DNA of 64,000 nt from JBNJFY01 sp051747265. Lineage in GTDB: Bacteria; Bacteroidota; Rhodothermia; Balneolales; Balneolaceae. Where the stretch lies: the NCBI GenBank assembly GCA_051747265.1, contig JBNJFY010000001.1:310001-374000 (forward strand), written 5' to 3'. The translations under genes and the position numbers were made by a program. Shown here one piece after another: positions 1-11,099 of the stretch. Each line of letters opens with the position of its first letter. Within the stretch, counting starts at the first letter, position 1. The notes beneath the pieces are model-generated. The model saw nothing but the letters and a program-made list of their open reading frames with translations. It did no database searches and had not been told where the DNA came from.

Positions 1-2657
1 ATTACCAGTGTTATCAAGCCCTGTTGAAGATTGAGCAGAAAGGTGCGTTTTAAATCCGAGAGGTAATTTTTCCATACCAAGTGAACCGGTCGACGCACCA
101 AAAATTCAAACACATGACTAATATGAGGTGCGAATACCGCACCCAGCCCCAAGCCGGTCCATGCTAAAGGCGATCCAGGCATCCAACTCCATCCGCTAAA
201 TAATAATAGCGCCGTTCCGGCCGGTTCCAGAGAACGCCGGAGGTTATCCGCTACTTTCCAGCGAGAAATCATATTAGAACTATTGGATTCCCAGCCATGT
301 GTGCCCGGAACCCAAGGAAATATCCATGGCATTATTTGCCAATCTCCCCGGATCCAGCGATGCAAGCGCTTGGCAAAGGCCGGATAGGTGACCGGATAGT
401 CTTCATACAGTTCTATATCGGTCACTAAGGCAGATCGGGCAAAGTTACTTTCAATCAAATCATGAGAGAGGATACGATCTTCTTTAAATCGATTCCCCAC
501 GGCCTGATGAAATTCCTTGAGTACGTACAACCCCTTGCCCGTGAAAACCCCTTCTCCAAAACTATCCTGGTACACATCGGAAACCGCTGTTGTGTAGGGG
601 TCGATACCCACATTCCCCGAAAATATTCGCGAAAATTGCGAATCGTAGGCCCGGTCGGGCGCAATTGAAATCTTCGGTTGCAAAATCGCATACCCTTTAA
701 CCACCCGACGCTTTTCCGGATCATAGATGGGGCGGTTCAGGGGATGCGCCGCAGTACGCACCAGATCCTGGGCACTTTCTGGGGCTACGCGGGTATCGGT
801 ATCCAGCGTAACGATATAACGGATCGGTTCTCCATTGCGGAGTTGATCAACACGCCCTTCGGTTTCTTCAAAAGGACAATCACTATCCTCGGATAACAAC
901 CAGTTATTGAGCTGCTCGAGTTTGCCCCGCTTCCGTTCCCAACCCATCCATTTATGTTCATTGCTGTTCCATTTGCGATGCCGATGCAGTAAAAAAAAAC
1001 GATCCCGCTGCCCACCTGTATATTTCTGATTCAATTGCCGGATGGCTACTTGGGCTGCCTCAATGGTTCGTTTGTCACCGGGCGTTACTTGTTGATCGGC
1101 ATCAGGGAGATCGGAGAGTAGCGCGAAACGAAACACCTCATCCATACAGGTTAAGGCCCGAACTTCCAGGGCATCTACTTTTTGGCGAGCATCCTCGGGC
1201 GAAGTAAACATGGTGGGAACCACCATTAAGGCACGGGTATCCTTGGGAACCCCCTTTTCATAATTCATTTTGGGGAGTACCCGCGGCGGTATCAATAAGG
1301 TCAATAGTTGATTGGTCAGACTGACTGCAATTTTTGATGCCGGTAACGCTGTGATCACTAAGGTAGCGATGGTTACTCCCAGGGATGCTGACCAGGTCTG
1401 CAAATACCCAAACACAAGCGATAGCAATATCAAACTGAATGCGGTGATGGTTATCGGATATAAGATCGGCCACGTTTCCATCCTCCGGCCAATCCGCTCA
1501 TTCCAGGTTTTTCGGTACCCGATTTTTTGCTCCAGCTTGGTCCGACCCTCATCAATCAAATAATAGCCGATGTGGCCAGCATTGGAATCTGGCTTTTCGG
1601 GCTGCTCCTTACTGGACTCGGCCAAAAGCAGAACTTCCTCGGCGATATCAAACTCATCCTTCTCACTTCGGTCACTCAACTCCTCAACACGTCTTCGGTA
1701 GCGGTCCCGGCTTTCGAAATCCATATTGGGGTAAATCATTGCCGGATCCAGCCGGAAAGTTCGTTCAACTACAGAGCAGTGCTCTACAAATTCCGACCAG
1801 TCGCTCTCTTGGGTTTTCCGTAGCGAAGTAATGGCATTGCGAACACTTACCTGTAACGCACTTTGCTGCTGTGTATATGATTTCAGCTCCCGTTCCAGCG
1901 TAGTACCCTGATGCTCGAAAACGCGTTCCAACCATTGCTGTTCGGGTACCAGCTCCCGCCCCCCATATTGTAACTGATGGGCCAAGGCGACTAAAAATTC
2001 GCGATTCCGGATCCATTTTTTATGCTTTAGCTCTTGCATGAATTCCGTACCCGCGTGGGGGTCTGCCTCTAATTCTTCGCGAAGTTTGTCAATCCACTGT
2101 TCGGCTTTTTTGCGGTTTTCTCGTGCGATCAATATTCGTTTGGTTTTTTCCTGCAGCCTTTTGATCAGCACCAGCCGAATCATCAATGGTATGGCCCATA
2201 ATTCACCTAAGGTCAATGCAGTCACTTCTTGATAGCCTTGCACAAACTGTTCAATGGAGCTGCGGTCAATGCTATTATCGGTATGCTGGGCAAAGTCGAG
2301 CACCAGATCATAAACTTTGGGCAGCCCCTCGCTGCGTCCCTCAGTTAGTTTGGGAAGTTTTCGATAATAACTTTTGGGAAGATCGGCCTCTACTCGGCTA
2401 ATCTCTTCATTGATGATGTAGTAATTATCCAGGATCCATTCTACCGCGTCCGAAACTTCCTCCTCGGTTCGCATGGCTTTGGAAAATCGCTGGTAAGCAT
2501 CAGAAAGCGCCTGTTGCGCATCGGTGAGCAAGGGTTTGATGGAACGTCCGGTTGCCGAAGTAGATATGTCCAGATGATGATCTGCTAACCGATTGGCGGC
2601 TTGCACTAACTCATCAGTTTTATAAACTATAGATTCTTGATCGTGAATCTCTTCCAT
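1..2657 (-). CDS. Cyclic beta-1,2-glucan synthase (NdvB/ChvB-like), partial
   Basis: This is an open frame of about 885 codons that starts at the ATG at 2655-2657 and runs off the left edge, so the C-terminal part is missing. Roughly the first 400 residues are a helical, charged region. Two to three membrane segments follow (about 1400-1250), then a glycosyltransferase domain with an acidic TLDTDTR motif (about 788-810) and the LHRWIRGDWQ motif (about 335-365). These motifs and the order match the GT84 part of cyclic beta-1,2-glucan synthases, inner-membrane enzymes that build periplasmic cyclic glucans from UDP-glucose. In the family a GH94-like glycoside phosphorylase part usually follows and would lie outside the window. 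Cyclic glucans are linked to hypo-osmotic adaptation in Proteobacteria; the role here is inferred. The ribosome-binding site is weak. Confidence 0.85.
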   Translation of the reverse strand, partial: MEEIHDQESIVYKTDELVQAANRLADHHLDISTSATGRSIKPLLTDAQQALSDAYQRFSKAMRTEEEVSDAVEWILDNYYIINEEISRVEADLPKSYYRKLPKLTEGRSEGLPKVYDLVLDFAQHTDNSIDRSSIEQFVQGYQEVTALTLGELWAIPLMIRLVLIKRLQEKTKRILIARENRKKAEQWIDKLREELEADPHAGTEFMQELKHKKWIRNREFLVALAHQLQYGGRELVPEQQWLERVFEHQGTTLERELKSYTQQQSALQVSVRNAITSLRKTQESDWSEFVEHCSVVERTFRLDPAMIYPNMDFESRDRYRRRVEELSDRSEKDEFDIAEEVLLLAESSKEQPEKPDSNAGHIGYYLIDEGRTKLEQKIGYRKTWNERIGRRMETWPILYPITITAFSLILLSLVFGYLQTWSASLGVTIATLVITALPASKIAVSLTNQLLTLLIPPRVLPKMNYEKGVPKDTRALMVVPTMFTSPEDARQKVDALEVRALTCMDEVFRFALLSDLPDADQQVTPGDKRTIEAAQVAIRQLNQKYTGGQRDRFFLLHRHRKWNSNEHKWMGWERKRGKLEQLNNWLLSEDSDCPFEETEGRVDQLRNGEPIRYIVTLDTDTRVAPESAQDLVRTAAHPLNRPIYDPEKRRVVKGYAILQPKISIAPDRAYDSQFSRIFSGNVGIDPYTTAVSDVYQDSFGEGVFTGKGLYVLKEFHQAVGNRFKEDRILSHDLIESNFARSALVTDIELYEDYPVTYPAFAKRLHRWIRGDWQIMPWIFPWVPGTHGWESNSSNMISRWKVADNLRRSLEPAGTALLLFSGWSWMPGSPLAWTGLGLGAVFAPHISHVFEFLVRRPVHLVWKNYLSDLKRTFLLNLQQGLITLV

Positions 2658-2745
2658 AACCTATCTGTTCGCCACTATATGTGGTGTTAAACTCCATCTC
2701 GCAACGGATTGATTGACACGTTTCTCCCTGCTCGGCACTACCGGT

Positions 2746-3285
2746 TTACCCAAAGAGTAGCTGACTTACATCTTCGGGCAACTGGGCTTGAACATCTTTA
2801 AACTCACCCTTGGTAATTCGTTTGCGAAGCACTCTGATCACCGCGCGAATAACTACATCCACTGGTATATCCTGGATAGGCGGCAACGCCTTCTTCACTC
2901 GCTCTTGAAAAGCCTCGCGATTCATCTTGTCGGGTTTATTTCGGATCTCATATCCTTCAAAGAATAACCCTCGAATTAGCAACGGCATCTGAGATGAGAG
3001 ATCAAACACTTCATCGGGCGTCAACCGATCGCGTAAGGCCAATAACACCCCACGCAAGGCATGATAGGCCAGCTTCATATTGTTCGTGTCCAATTCCTCA
3101 GCCACCTGAGCAACCCACTCGCGAAATTGCTCTGGAGATCGATTGTAAATGGGTAATTCGGTTATTTGAACCTCGCCAGCTTTCCACGGAGCCTTGTGTG
3201 GTTTGCGTAGCGGTTCTGGCTGGGGTGGTTCATCGGGGTTTTCTGTAGCCTTATCTACTTGCCAGCTACGATCTTGCTCGTCCAT
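2746..3285 (-). CDS. DUF2267 domain protein
   Basis: This 179-residue soluble protein has a Pro/Lys-rich N-terminal 45 residues followed by a helical DUF2267 domain (about 50-178). The domain shows the family pattern of an LRGVLLALRDRL repeat followed by a second related helical half (VVIRAVIRVLRKRI). DUF2267 proteins are small helical proteins often found beside stress genes; no biochemical function is established. It lies downstream of the DUF5335 gene on the same strand with a gap of about 57 bases, so the two may be co-transcribed. The acidic N-terminal tail is not part of the domain. Confidence 0.75.
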   Translation of the reverse strand: MDEQDRSWQVDKATENPDEPPQPEPLRKPHKAPWKAGEVQITELPIYNRSPEQFREWVAQVAEELDTNNMKLAYHALRGVLLALRDRLTPDEVFDLSSQMPLLIRGLFFEGYEIRNKPDKMNREAFQERVKKALPPIQDIPVDVVIRAVIRVLRKRITKGEFKDVQAQLPEDVSQLLFG

Positions 3286-3342
3286 AGTTGTTACCTCATC
3301 TTTTCTTGAGGGATTATTTTTTAAGCCCTAAACAATATTTTT

Positions 3343-3669
3343 CTATCGTAACTCCAGGATATTTTTCTCATCACCTTGCTTAGCGATCTCCAGGCTGGAT
3401 ATATAGCCTTGCTCATCTTCATCCACATTGATGTATGCGGGATGCGAAATCTGGTGGTTCAATTGTTCCAAGGTGATGTAAACACTATCACTTTTTTCAT
3501 CATAGGTGATCCCTTTCAAGGGTAGCCACTCCGCCTCAACTTGGTCTCCACTCTCCTGACTCAGGATGCGAATCTCTACATAATCATTGCGATCATTCCG
3601 CTTAATTTTTTTGGAGAAATCATCAAAATATCGAGTCCACTCATCACGATTAATGGTTCGTATGGCCAT
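3343..3669 (-). CDS. DUF5335 family protein
   Basis: A small acidic protein of about 108 residues beginning AIRTINRDEW after the start Met and containing the DYVEIRILSQ and SDSVYITLEQ strands typical of DUF5335. It is predicted to be a cytoplasmic beta-rich protein; function is unknown. The ATG at 3667-3669 is preferred over an upstream in-frame TTG at 3684 because an AGGA ribosome-binding site lies about five bases before it. It precedes the DUF2267 gene on the same strand, and this pairing with small DUF proteins resembles general stress clusters, which is an inference. Confidence 0.7.
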   Translation of the reverse strand: MAIRTINRDEWTRYFDDFSKKIKRNDRNDYVEIRILSQESGDQVEAEWLPLKGITYDEKSDSVYITLEQLNHQISHPAYINVDEDEQGYISSLEIAKQGDEKNILELR

Positions 3670-3972
3670 AATTTCCTGCCTCAAATTGATCTATCACTTA
3701 ATTCTAACGCTGTGAGGTTGAATTACCCTGATAAGCATGTGTATCTAAACGGGAAGCCCAGCATAGTTCAACCATTACTTATCAATATTAGCAGAGACCC
3801 GACACTCTTTGTACCCTAGCGAGCACTATTTCTATGTAAGAGTTTTCACTTGAGAAAATTTATGACAGCACAACCCATATCCTTGCCTACATCGCCATAT
3901 AGCCAAGTTATTGATTTATATTAATTTAGCAGGTACCCTATCATAACATGTTACCTAAATAGAGATGCACCT
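3670..3972. other. Intergenic region with no gene seen
   Basis: AT-rich spacer between the divergent DUF5335 gene and the decayed DUF1761 gene. It probably holds promoters for both sides, but no clear promoter pair or operator could be recognised and no convincing short gene was seen. Confidence 0.5.
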
Positions 3973-4372
3973 ATGACTACTTTAGTAGAGGAACTCAACG
4001 GGTGGGCTATTTTGGGATCCACCATCGTTTATTTCGTAATTGGCTTTATCTGGTACGCTTTTTTTCGCCAAACCCTGGATGAAATTATCGGGCATCCAAC
4101 CGGATGAAGGAGCACTGGCCAGCACCTAAGCTCAATCATTCCTCCTGCAACTGATTGGGGTGATTTCGCTAGATTTGATCCTCACAGGTATGGACATCAG
4201 CACGGCTGCAGACGGGATGATGGTTGGAGGCGGCATCGGAATGGGAATCATCTTCAGTATCACCGGAACCACCGGGCTCTATGAAGAAACGCCTCTGGAA
4301 TTACATGCCATCAACAACGGCTACCACGCGGTGGGCTTTTTAGTAGCCGGGGCGATTTTGGGTGGTTGGTAG
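3973..4372 (+). pseudogene. Decayed DUF1761 membrane protein gene
   Basis: The first reading frame (ATG at 3973) encodes 44 residues with the start of a DUF1761-type membrane protein (LNGWAILGS..VIGFIWYA). The family sequence then continues in the +1 frame from a run of seven T at 4059-4065 (LFFAKPWMKLSGIQPDEG), meets an in-frame TAA at 4127-4129, and resumes to a natural end at 4370-4372 (INNGYHAVGFLVAGAILGGW). Two separate lesions, a frameshift in the T run and a nonsense codon, make a true pseudogene more likely than a sequencing slip alone. The intact family has four membrane helices and about 130-140 residues; its function is unknown. Confidence 0.75.
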
Positions 4373-4395
4373 AAATAAGCACCTAGTTATTTAAG

Positions 4396-4439
4396 GGCAA
4401 ATTGTTCCTCCGACAGCCTGTCGGAGGAGACATTTTGCC
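4396..4439. terminator. Long near-perfect palindrome between convergent genes
   Basis: The arms CCTCCGACAG and CTGTCGGAGG are perfect and separated by one base (4408-4428). Pairing extends outward imperfectly through GGCAAATTGTT and the matching CATTTTGCC flank, giving a hairpin of about 20 bp. It lies between the DUF1761 remnant (+) and the Wzi-like gene (-). It could be a bidirectional terminator, though it lacks a strong T tract, or a small dispersed palindromic repeat. Confidence 0.5.
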
Positions 4440-4450
4440 TATTGTTTGAC

Positions 4451-6046
4451 TTACCTACTTAAGATCCACTCACCTCGCAAGCGCCCCTTCACACTTACCT
4501 GCACCAACGGCTCTACCGTTGATGCATTCACTTGGTGGTTCTCATGCTGGATGAAATTGAGGCCTAAATCCAGCTCCGCCCACCAACGGTGATCATTCTG
4601 GAAGCGAGCGATAATAGAGGGGCGTACGGTGATTTCCGGTTGACCGATAAGCACAAAGTCCACCGAATAGTTTTGCAGCTCTTTGCGGATATCCTGCTCG
4701 CCCTGCCAGAGTAGATCCATGCCAGGTGTAAGTTGCAGACCCGGCAACCAAGTATCAGCGTGGTAATCTACGTATCCCCTAAGATGAATGTAATCACTGA
4801 AGTTGGTAGCTAACCCACGCTGGGCATAAGTCCACTGCCCTTCGGTTTGATCCGTGTGGTACATTTGAGAGCTCACCACCTCACCTTCCAGCCCCACCCC
4901 TAAACCGGCAACCAGATTCGATTTATAAACGGAGGCCATGATGCTGGTGCTCAGCGGTTCCAGATACCCTTCATCGGCCATCTGTTGGCGGTTAGTGTGG
5001 ATAAAATCGTCAATCACCATTTGAGCCGAAAACGTCCACCCCTGCCCATAACCCCAGATCATCGCTCCCAACATCAGGTTGTTCTCATAATTTTTGGGAT
5101 CGTTATCACTTACAAATCCGAATACATGAAAGGGGTTGGCATAATTGAGTGATAGGCCCGCGTTGGTTCCCGAATAAAGGACACCTTCCATCAGGGTAAA
5201 TGCCCAGTTTTGGGTAGGGCGCCAATCCAGCCGATGCACTGCCAGCCAGCGCCGTTTGCCGCCCTCCATAAAACGATTCCGCTCCCAAAAGGACCCTTCC
5301 GGCCCTAGCATATCCAGCTCACCGATGGTACTTCGTAGGGCCAATTTCTCAGTGCCCATTTTAAAGGTCAGTTGATCAAACGCCCTGGGATTGGAACTCA
5401 ACAAGCCCCCCGGTTGAGCAATCCCGCTCCAGTGCTGGCGGAACCGCCCGAAATACACATGCGCAAACGGATGTTGATAACCGATGTAGGCTTCCTCACT
5501 GCGTATATACAGGCGACGAACCACATCCAACCCATCGGGATCGGTGTCGTAGTACCGGTCGAATTGCAGATGCCCCTGGGCCGTCCAGCGCCCATAGTTC
5601 ATCCAGCCACTGGCGGCGGCGTTGGGGGCAATGGTGGATCCATCCAGCGGACGCAACATATCCAGCCGCTCGGAATTGGCGAGGCGCCCGCCCGCCTGCA
5701 GTGAGGCTCCGGCGGTTACTGTTGGTGGCTCCGCCTTTGTCGTTGGCCGAGTAATACGTTGGCGCAGCAATGAAATCCAACCTTGCTCATCGGATCCCAG
5801 GGAGCTCATGTCCATCTGTTCCAGAGCATCAAAAACCTCCCGTTCGGAGTACGGTTGCGCGGTGGGATGCAATGATAACAGATGCCCCCGACGCTGTAAT
5901 TGCTGAATGGCGTGATAAGCCGGGTCGTCTATGGAAATCAGCCGACTGGATTGGGCATTAACTCCTTCTCCAAAGCAAAGAAAAAGACTCAACAGAAATG
6001 CACAGGCGGCAATCTTATGTATCAACAATCTCACTAGTCTGTTCAT
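4451..6046 (-). CDS. Wzi-like capsule assembly outer-membrane barrel
   Basis: A 531-residue protein with an N-terminal signal peptide (charged start, hydrophobic core, likely cleavage after VNA near residue 31). A periplasmic helical segment of about 80 residues (DDPAYHAIQQLQRRG, helix pairs of the SLOG type) is followed by a long beta-barrel rich in alternating aromatic strands. The segment HVYFGRFRQHWSGIAQPGGL and the later LNYANPFHVF region match Wzi/CapsuleAssembly family barrels, which anchor capsule or exopolysaccharide at the outer membrane. No capsule cluster is visible here, so the gene stands alone. It lies 148 bases beyond the ClpB terminator and likely has its own promoter there. 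Confidence 0.7.
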   Translation of the reverse strand: MNRLVRLLIHKIAACAFLLSLFLCFGEGVNAQSSRLISIDDPAYHAIQQLQRRGHLLSLHPTAQPYSEREVFDALEQMDMSSLGSDEQGWISLLRQRITRPTTKAEPPTVTAGASLQAGGRLANSERLDMLRPLDGSTIAPNAAASGWMNYGRWTAQGHLQFDRYYDTDPDGLDVVRRLYIRSEEAYIGYQHPFAHVYFGRFRQHWSGIAQPGGLLSSNPRAFDQLTFKMGTEKLALRSTIGELDMLGPEGSFWERNRFMEGGKRRWLAVHRLDWRPTQNWAFTLMEGVLYSGTNAGLSLNYANPFHVFGFVSDNDPKNYENNLMLGAMIWGYGQGWTFSAQMVIDDFIHTNRQQMADEGYLEPLSTSIMASVYKSNLVAGLGVGLEGEVVSSQMYHTDQTEGQWTYAQRGLATNFSDYIHLRGYVDYHADTWLPGLQLTPGMDLLWQGEQDIRKELQNYSVDFVLIGQPEITVRPSIIARFQNDHRWWAELDLGLNFIQHENHQVNASTVEPLVQVSVKGRLRGEWILSR

Positions 6047-6102
6047 AGATTCGCAAAGTACAAAATTTGCGCAAACCGTCTATCCCACCTAACCGGTCAT
6101 CC

Positions 6103-6135
6103 CGGAACCAGAGCGAAACGGAGTTGTCCGGGATG
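6103..6135. repeat. Short inverted repeat upstream of the Wzi-like gene
   Basis: CATCCCGGA and TCCGGGATG form a 9-bp inverted repeat with about 15 bases between the arms, in the leader region of the minus-strand barrel gene. It resembles dispersed palindromic units rather than a terminator because no T tract follows in either direction. Confidence 0.4.
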
Positions 6136-6193
6136 TCATGCAATATATCATGCTCCCTTGCCTGTCCCGGGGATGCGGGGAGGGAGCATGGAT

Positions 6194-6230
6194 AAAAAAG
6201 CGCGCAGCTGAGTTTTCTCAACTGCGCGCT
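6194..6230 (-). terminator. Rho-independent terminator of clpB
   Basis: On the minus strand a GC-rich stem (GCGCGCAG..CTGCGCGC, extended by a GAG/CTC pairing) with an AAAA loop is followed directly by six T. It lies about 60 bases past the ClpB stop codon. Confidence 0.85.
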
Positions 6231-6291
6231 TGTGCTGATCCATGGGAATGTTATCAACTAGACCATCATGTGGTGGTCTACATGATACTTG

Positions 6292-8928
<2,637 letters not shown>

Positions 8929-9268
8929 AGCACAAAAATTTCACTTTGATGGTTGTATTTTTTCATCCCATAATAGAGCGAATACCGTACCGATTCTACA
9001 TACCTGCCTAATTTTCAGGCTCTGAAGCGAGTTACTGCCGTTTTGCTTCTACGCCTGATCCGATACTGCAGGTTGTCAGTTCGTCCTACTCCTGCTTGGC
9101 AGATGCAATCACGATTATGTCAGATTTAATACCCTAAATTGATCGTCTGACATATCTTATCTGGTTACCCCAAACGCTTACGGGATGAACACTCCTGCAG
9201 GCAACCTTGTTATCTGCAATACACAGCACAAATAATTTCGCACTTAAGGTAAGGTAAGGATATTCGCT
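8929..9268. other. Intergenic region with one inverted repeat
   Basis: This divergent spacer between clpB (-) and the macrodomain gene (+) has no gene. It contains the inverted repeat TATGTCAGA (9116-9124) / TCTGACATA (9146-9154), a possible operator-like site 115 bases before the macrodomain start. No recognised heat-shock operator (CIRCE) was seen next to clpB. Confidence 0.4.
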
Positions 9269-9811
9269 ATGCGTGAGCTAACCGTTGATGGAATCACTTT
9301 CGAACTCATTCAGGGAGATATAACCAATCAACCGGATTGCGATGCCGTTGTAAATGCAGCCAACGCTGAATTGCGGACCGGCGGGGGGGTAGCCGGTGCC
9401 ATCCACCGAGCGGCTGGTCCCGAATTGGAACGCGCCGGGCGCTCCCTGGCCCCTATCAAACCGGGCGAAGCGGTAACTACGGAAGCCTTTGATCTCCCCA
9501 ACGATTATGTAATTCATTGTCTGGGGCCAGTTTATGGACGCGACAAACCGGAAGACCGGCTTCTGTCCAACTGTTACCGCAATGGGCTTAGTGAAGCTGA
9601 AAAAATGGAGATCTCTTGCGTTGCCTTTCCCGCCATCTCAACGGGAGCGTTTGGCTATCCCGTACCCGATGCCGCGGAAGTGGCCATTTCCACGATCCTG
9701 GCCGAGATCCCCAATCTCAACCATATACAAAAAATACGAATGGTCTTGTGGGGGGATGATATGATGCGAATCCATGAGAAAAAGCTAGAGGAACTAGGAA
9801 GTCGTAATTAA
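9269..9811 (+). CDS. Macrodomain protein (O-acetyl-ADP-ribose deacetylase type)
   Basis: A 180-residue single macrodomain. The ADP-ribose binding signatures are clear: QGDITNQ near the N-terminus, VVNAANAELRTGGGVAGAIH for the catalytic loop, and FPAISTGAFGYPV for the phosphate loop. This pattern belongs to the MacroD/YmdB group, cytoplasmic enzymes that hydrolyse O-acetyl-ADP-ribose or remove ADP-ribose from proteins or nucleic acids; the substrate here is not known. The start at 9269 follows a GGTAAGGTAAGGA purine-rich stretch about 10 bases upstream. It is a single-gene unit, with no obvious toxin or ADP-ribosyltransferase partner. Confidence 0.88.
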   Translation: MRELTVDGITFELIQGDITNQPDCDAVVNAANAELRTGGGVAGAIHRAAGPELERAGRSLAPIKPGEAVTTEAFDLPNDYVIHCLGPVYGRDKPEDRLLSNCYRNGLSEAEKMEISCVAFPAISTGAFGYPVPDAAEVAISTILAEIPNLNHIQKIRMVLWGDDMMRIHEKKLEELGSRN

Positions 9812-9875
9812 GTAAGGGTTTCTACAGGATGAGTTTATAATACTGGAGCTGCAGATTATCGAATTTTGAAAACGA

Positions 9876-9906
9876 AATCGTTATTTGTTAATCGTTATTT
9901 ACTATT
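9876..9906. repeat. Short tandem array, left arm of inverted pair C
   Basis: Two copies of an ATCGTTATTTGTTA-like 14-mer. The segment at 9883-9899 is a perfect 17-base inverted match to 10156-10172 on the far side of a MITE-like element. Confidence 0.6.
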
Positions 9907-9907
9907 C

Positions 9908-10036
9908 GAGGGCTTTGCAAAACTATCTGTCATTGCAAACGTAGTGCGGCAATCCCCTGATTAGATTGTGGAAACGGTGATTATTACTACATCTTGCCAT
10001 GACCGAATAAATTTCGGAAGGTTTTGCAAAGCCCTC
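9908..10036 (+). mobile_element. MITE-like element, copy 1
   Basis: A 129-bp element bounded by perfect 16-bp terminal inverted repeats (GAGGGCTTTGCAAAAC at the left, its complement at the right) and flanked by the direct repeat TATTC (9903-9907 and 10037-10041). The interior is nearly identical to the copies at 21406, 53121 and 58881. It encodes nothing, so it would need a transposase in trans. Confidence 0.85.
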
Positions 10037-10147
10037 TATTCGTTGATGGGAAATCTTAATATCGTTTTTAACAAAATGTCCATCTCCATGGAATGATGTA
10101 TGATGTAATACAATATCAATCTATCATGAACCAATGTTTCGCAATAC

Positions 10148-10173
10148 CATTAACGAATAACGATTAACAAATC
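10148..10173. repeat. Short tandem array, right arm of inverted pair C
   Basis: TTAACGAATAACGATTAACAAA-type repeat ending one base before the next gene's ATG context. Bases 10156-10172 are the exact reverse complement of 9883-9899, so the two arms can pair around the MITE copy. Confidence 0.6.
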
Positions 10174-10174
10174 C

Positions 10175-10558
10175 ATGTTCTGGTATCATCTGCTGGATTG
10201 GGCCTTTATTGGGTTCCACACTGCTCTAATTCTTTTCAACATGTTGGGCTGGATTTGGAAGGCCACTCGCCATTGGAACCTGATCACCTTAATGCTCACT
10301 GCTTTTTCCTGGTTCGTTTTGGGCATCTGGTATGGATGGGGCTACTGCTTTTGCACCGATTGGCACTGGCAAATCCGTAGACATTTGGGAGATTCTGATT
10401 TGCCACAATCCTATATGACCTTCTTAGTGGAAATATGGACTGGATATGCTCCGGATCCGGTGTGGGTGGACCTGCTTACATTATCGGGGTTAATTCTAGC
10501 GCTGATAATTTCCATTACACTAAACTTTAGAGGGACCAGTAATAATTCGATCTACTAG
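10175..10558 (+). CDS. DUF2784 family membrane protein
   Basis: A 127-residue protein with three to four predicted membrane helices. The motif FVLGIWYGWGYCFCTDWHW (about residues 46-65) is the hallmark of DUF2784, with conserved Cys, Asp and His/Trp in a hydrophilic loop. Function is unknown. It starts only two bases after an inverted repeat arm, so its leader would contain a stable hairpin and there is no ordinary ribosome-binding site. It is not linked to neighbours on the same strand. Confidence 0.75.
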   Translation: MFWYHLLDWAFIGFHTALILFNMLGWIWKATRHWNLITLMLTAFSWFVLGIWYGWGYCFCTDWHWQIRRHLGDSDLPQSYMTFLVEIWTGYAPDPVWVDLLTLSGLILALIISITLNFRGTSNNSIY

Positions 10559-10945
10559 GGGGCTCTGAAAAACTATTTTGTCATCGCGAGGGTATCAACG
10601 GTAGTTGTATGCCCGCGGCGATCCCCGAGTGGGTAGCCAAGCCACTAGCACATTTGGGGATGGCCGCGCTCCGCAGGGCTCCGCTCGCCATGACAGCAAA
10701 GGATTTGGGAATGGGGCCACATTTTGGCACTGATTTATCCAGCAGGAATACCTAAACAGCCCTTAGCAGATTATCCGCAACCGTGTCATCGCGAGGGGAT
10801 CAATGAACGTTGCATGCCCGCGGCGATCACCAAGTGGGTAGCCACAATCTCCCCTCCGGTTATAATGTGTAAATGGTGATTATCAATACGATTGGTTTAG
10901 GTAAATTTACATTGTTAATGGTTATGCAAAGCACCCTACTATTCA
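10556..10945. mobile_element. Composite block of diverged MITE-like palindromic repeats
   Basis: The region begins with a degenerate terminal repeat (GGGGGCTCTGAAAAACT at about 10558) and ends with another (ATGCAAAGCACCCT, about 10924-10937). Inside are two direct copies of a 75-base unit (GTCATCGCGAGGG.., at 10580 and 10784), an internal palindrome (GCGGCGATCCCC about 10615 versus GGGGATGGCCGCG about 10656), and TGTGTAAATGGTGATTAT, which matches the interior of the 129-bp family. I read it as nested, decayed members of the same or a sister family. The rest of the 10559-11099 gap shows no gene. Confidence 0.6.
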
Positions 10946-11099
10946 GATTGTCTCATTATTACTGATAAACGTAATCATCCCAAAGGGTTCACAATACCAG
11001 GGTTAGTACATAATGAACTACATTTTATGTAGTTTACAGGAAGAGCCACACTGAGCAAGATCCTGACCGAATTGGAATAACGGCCTATTCTTGAATAAT

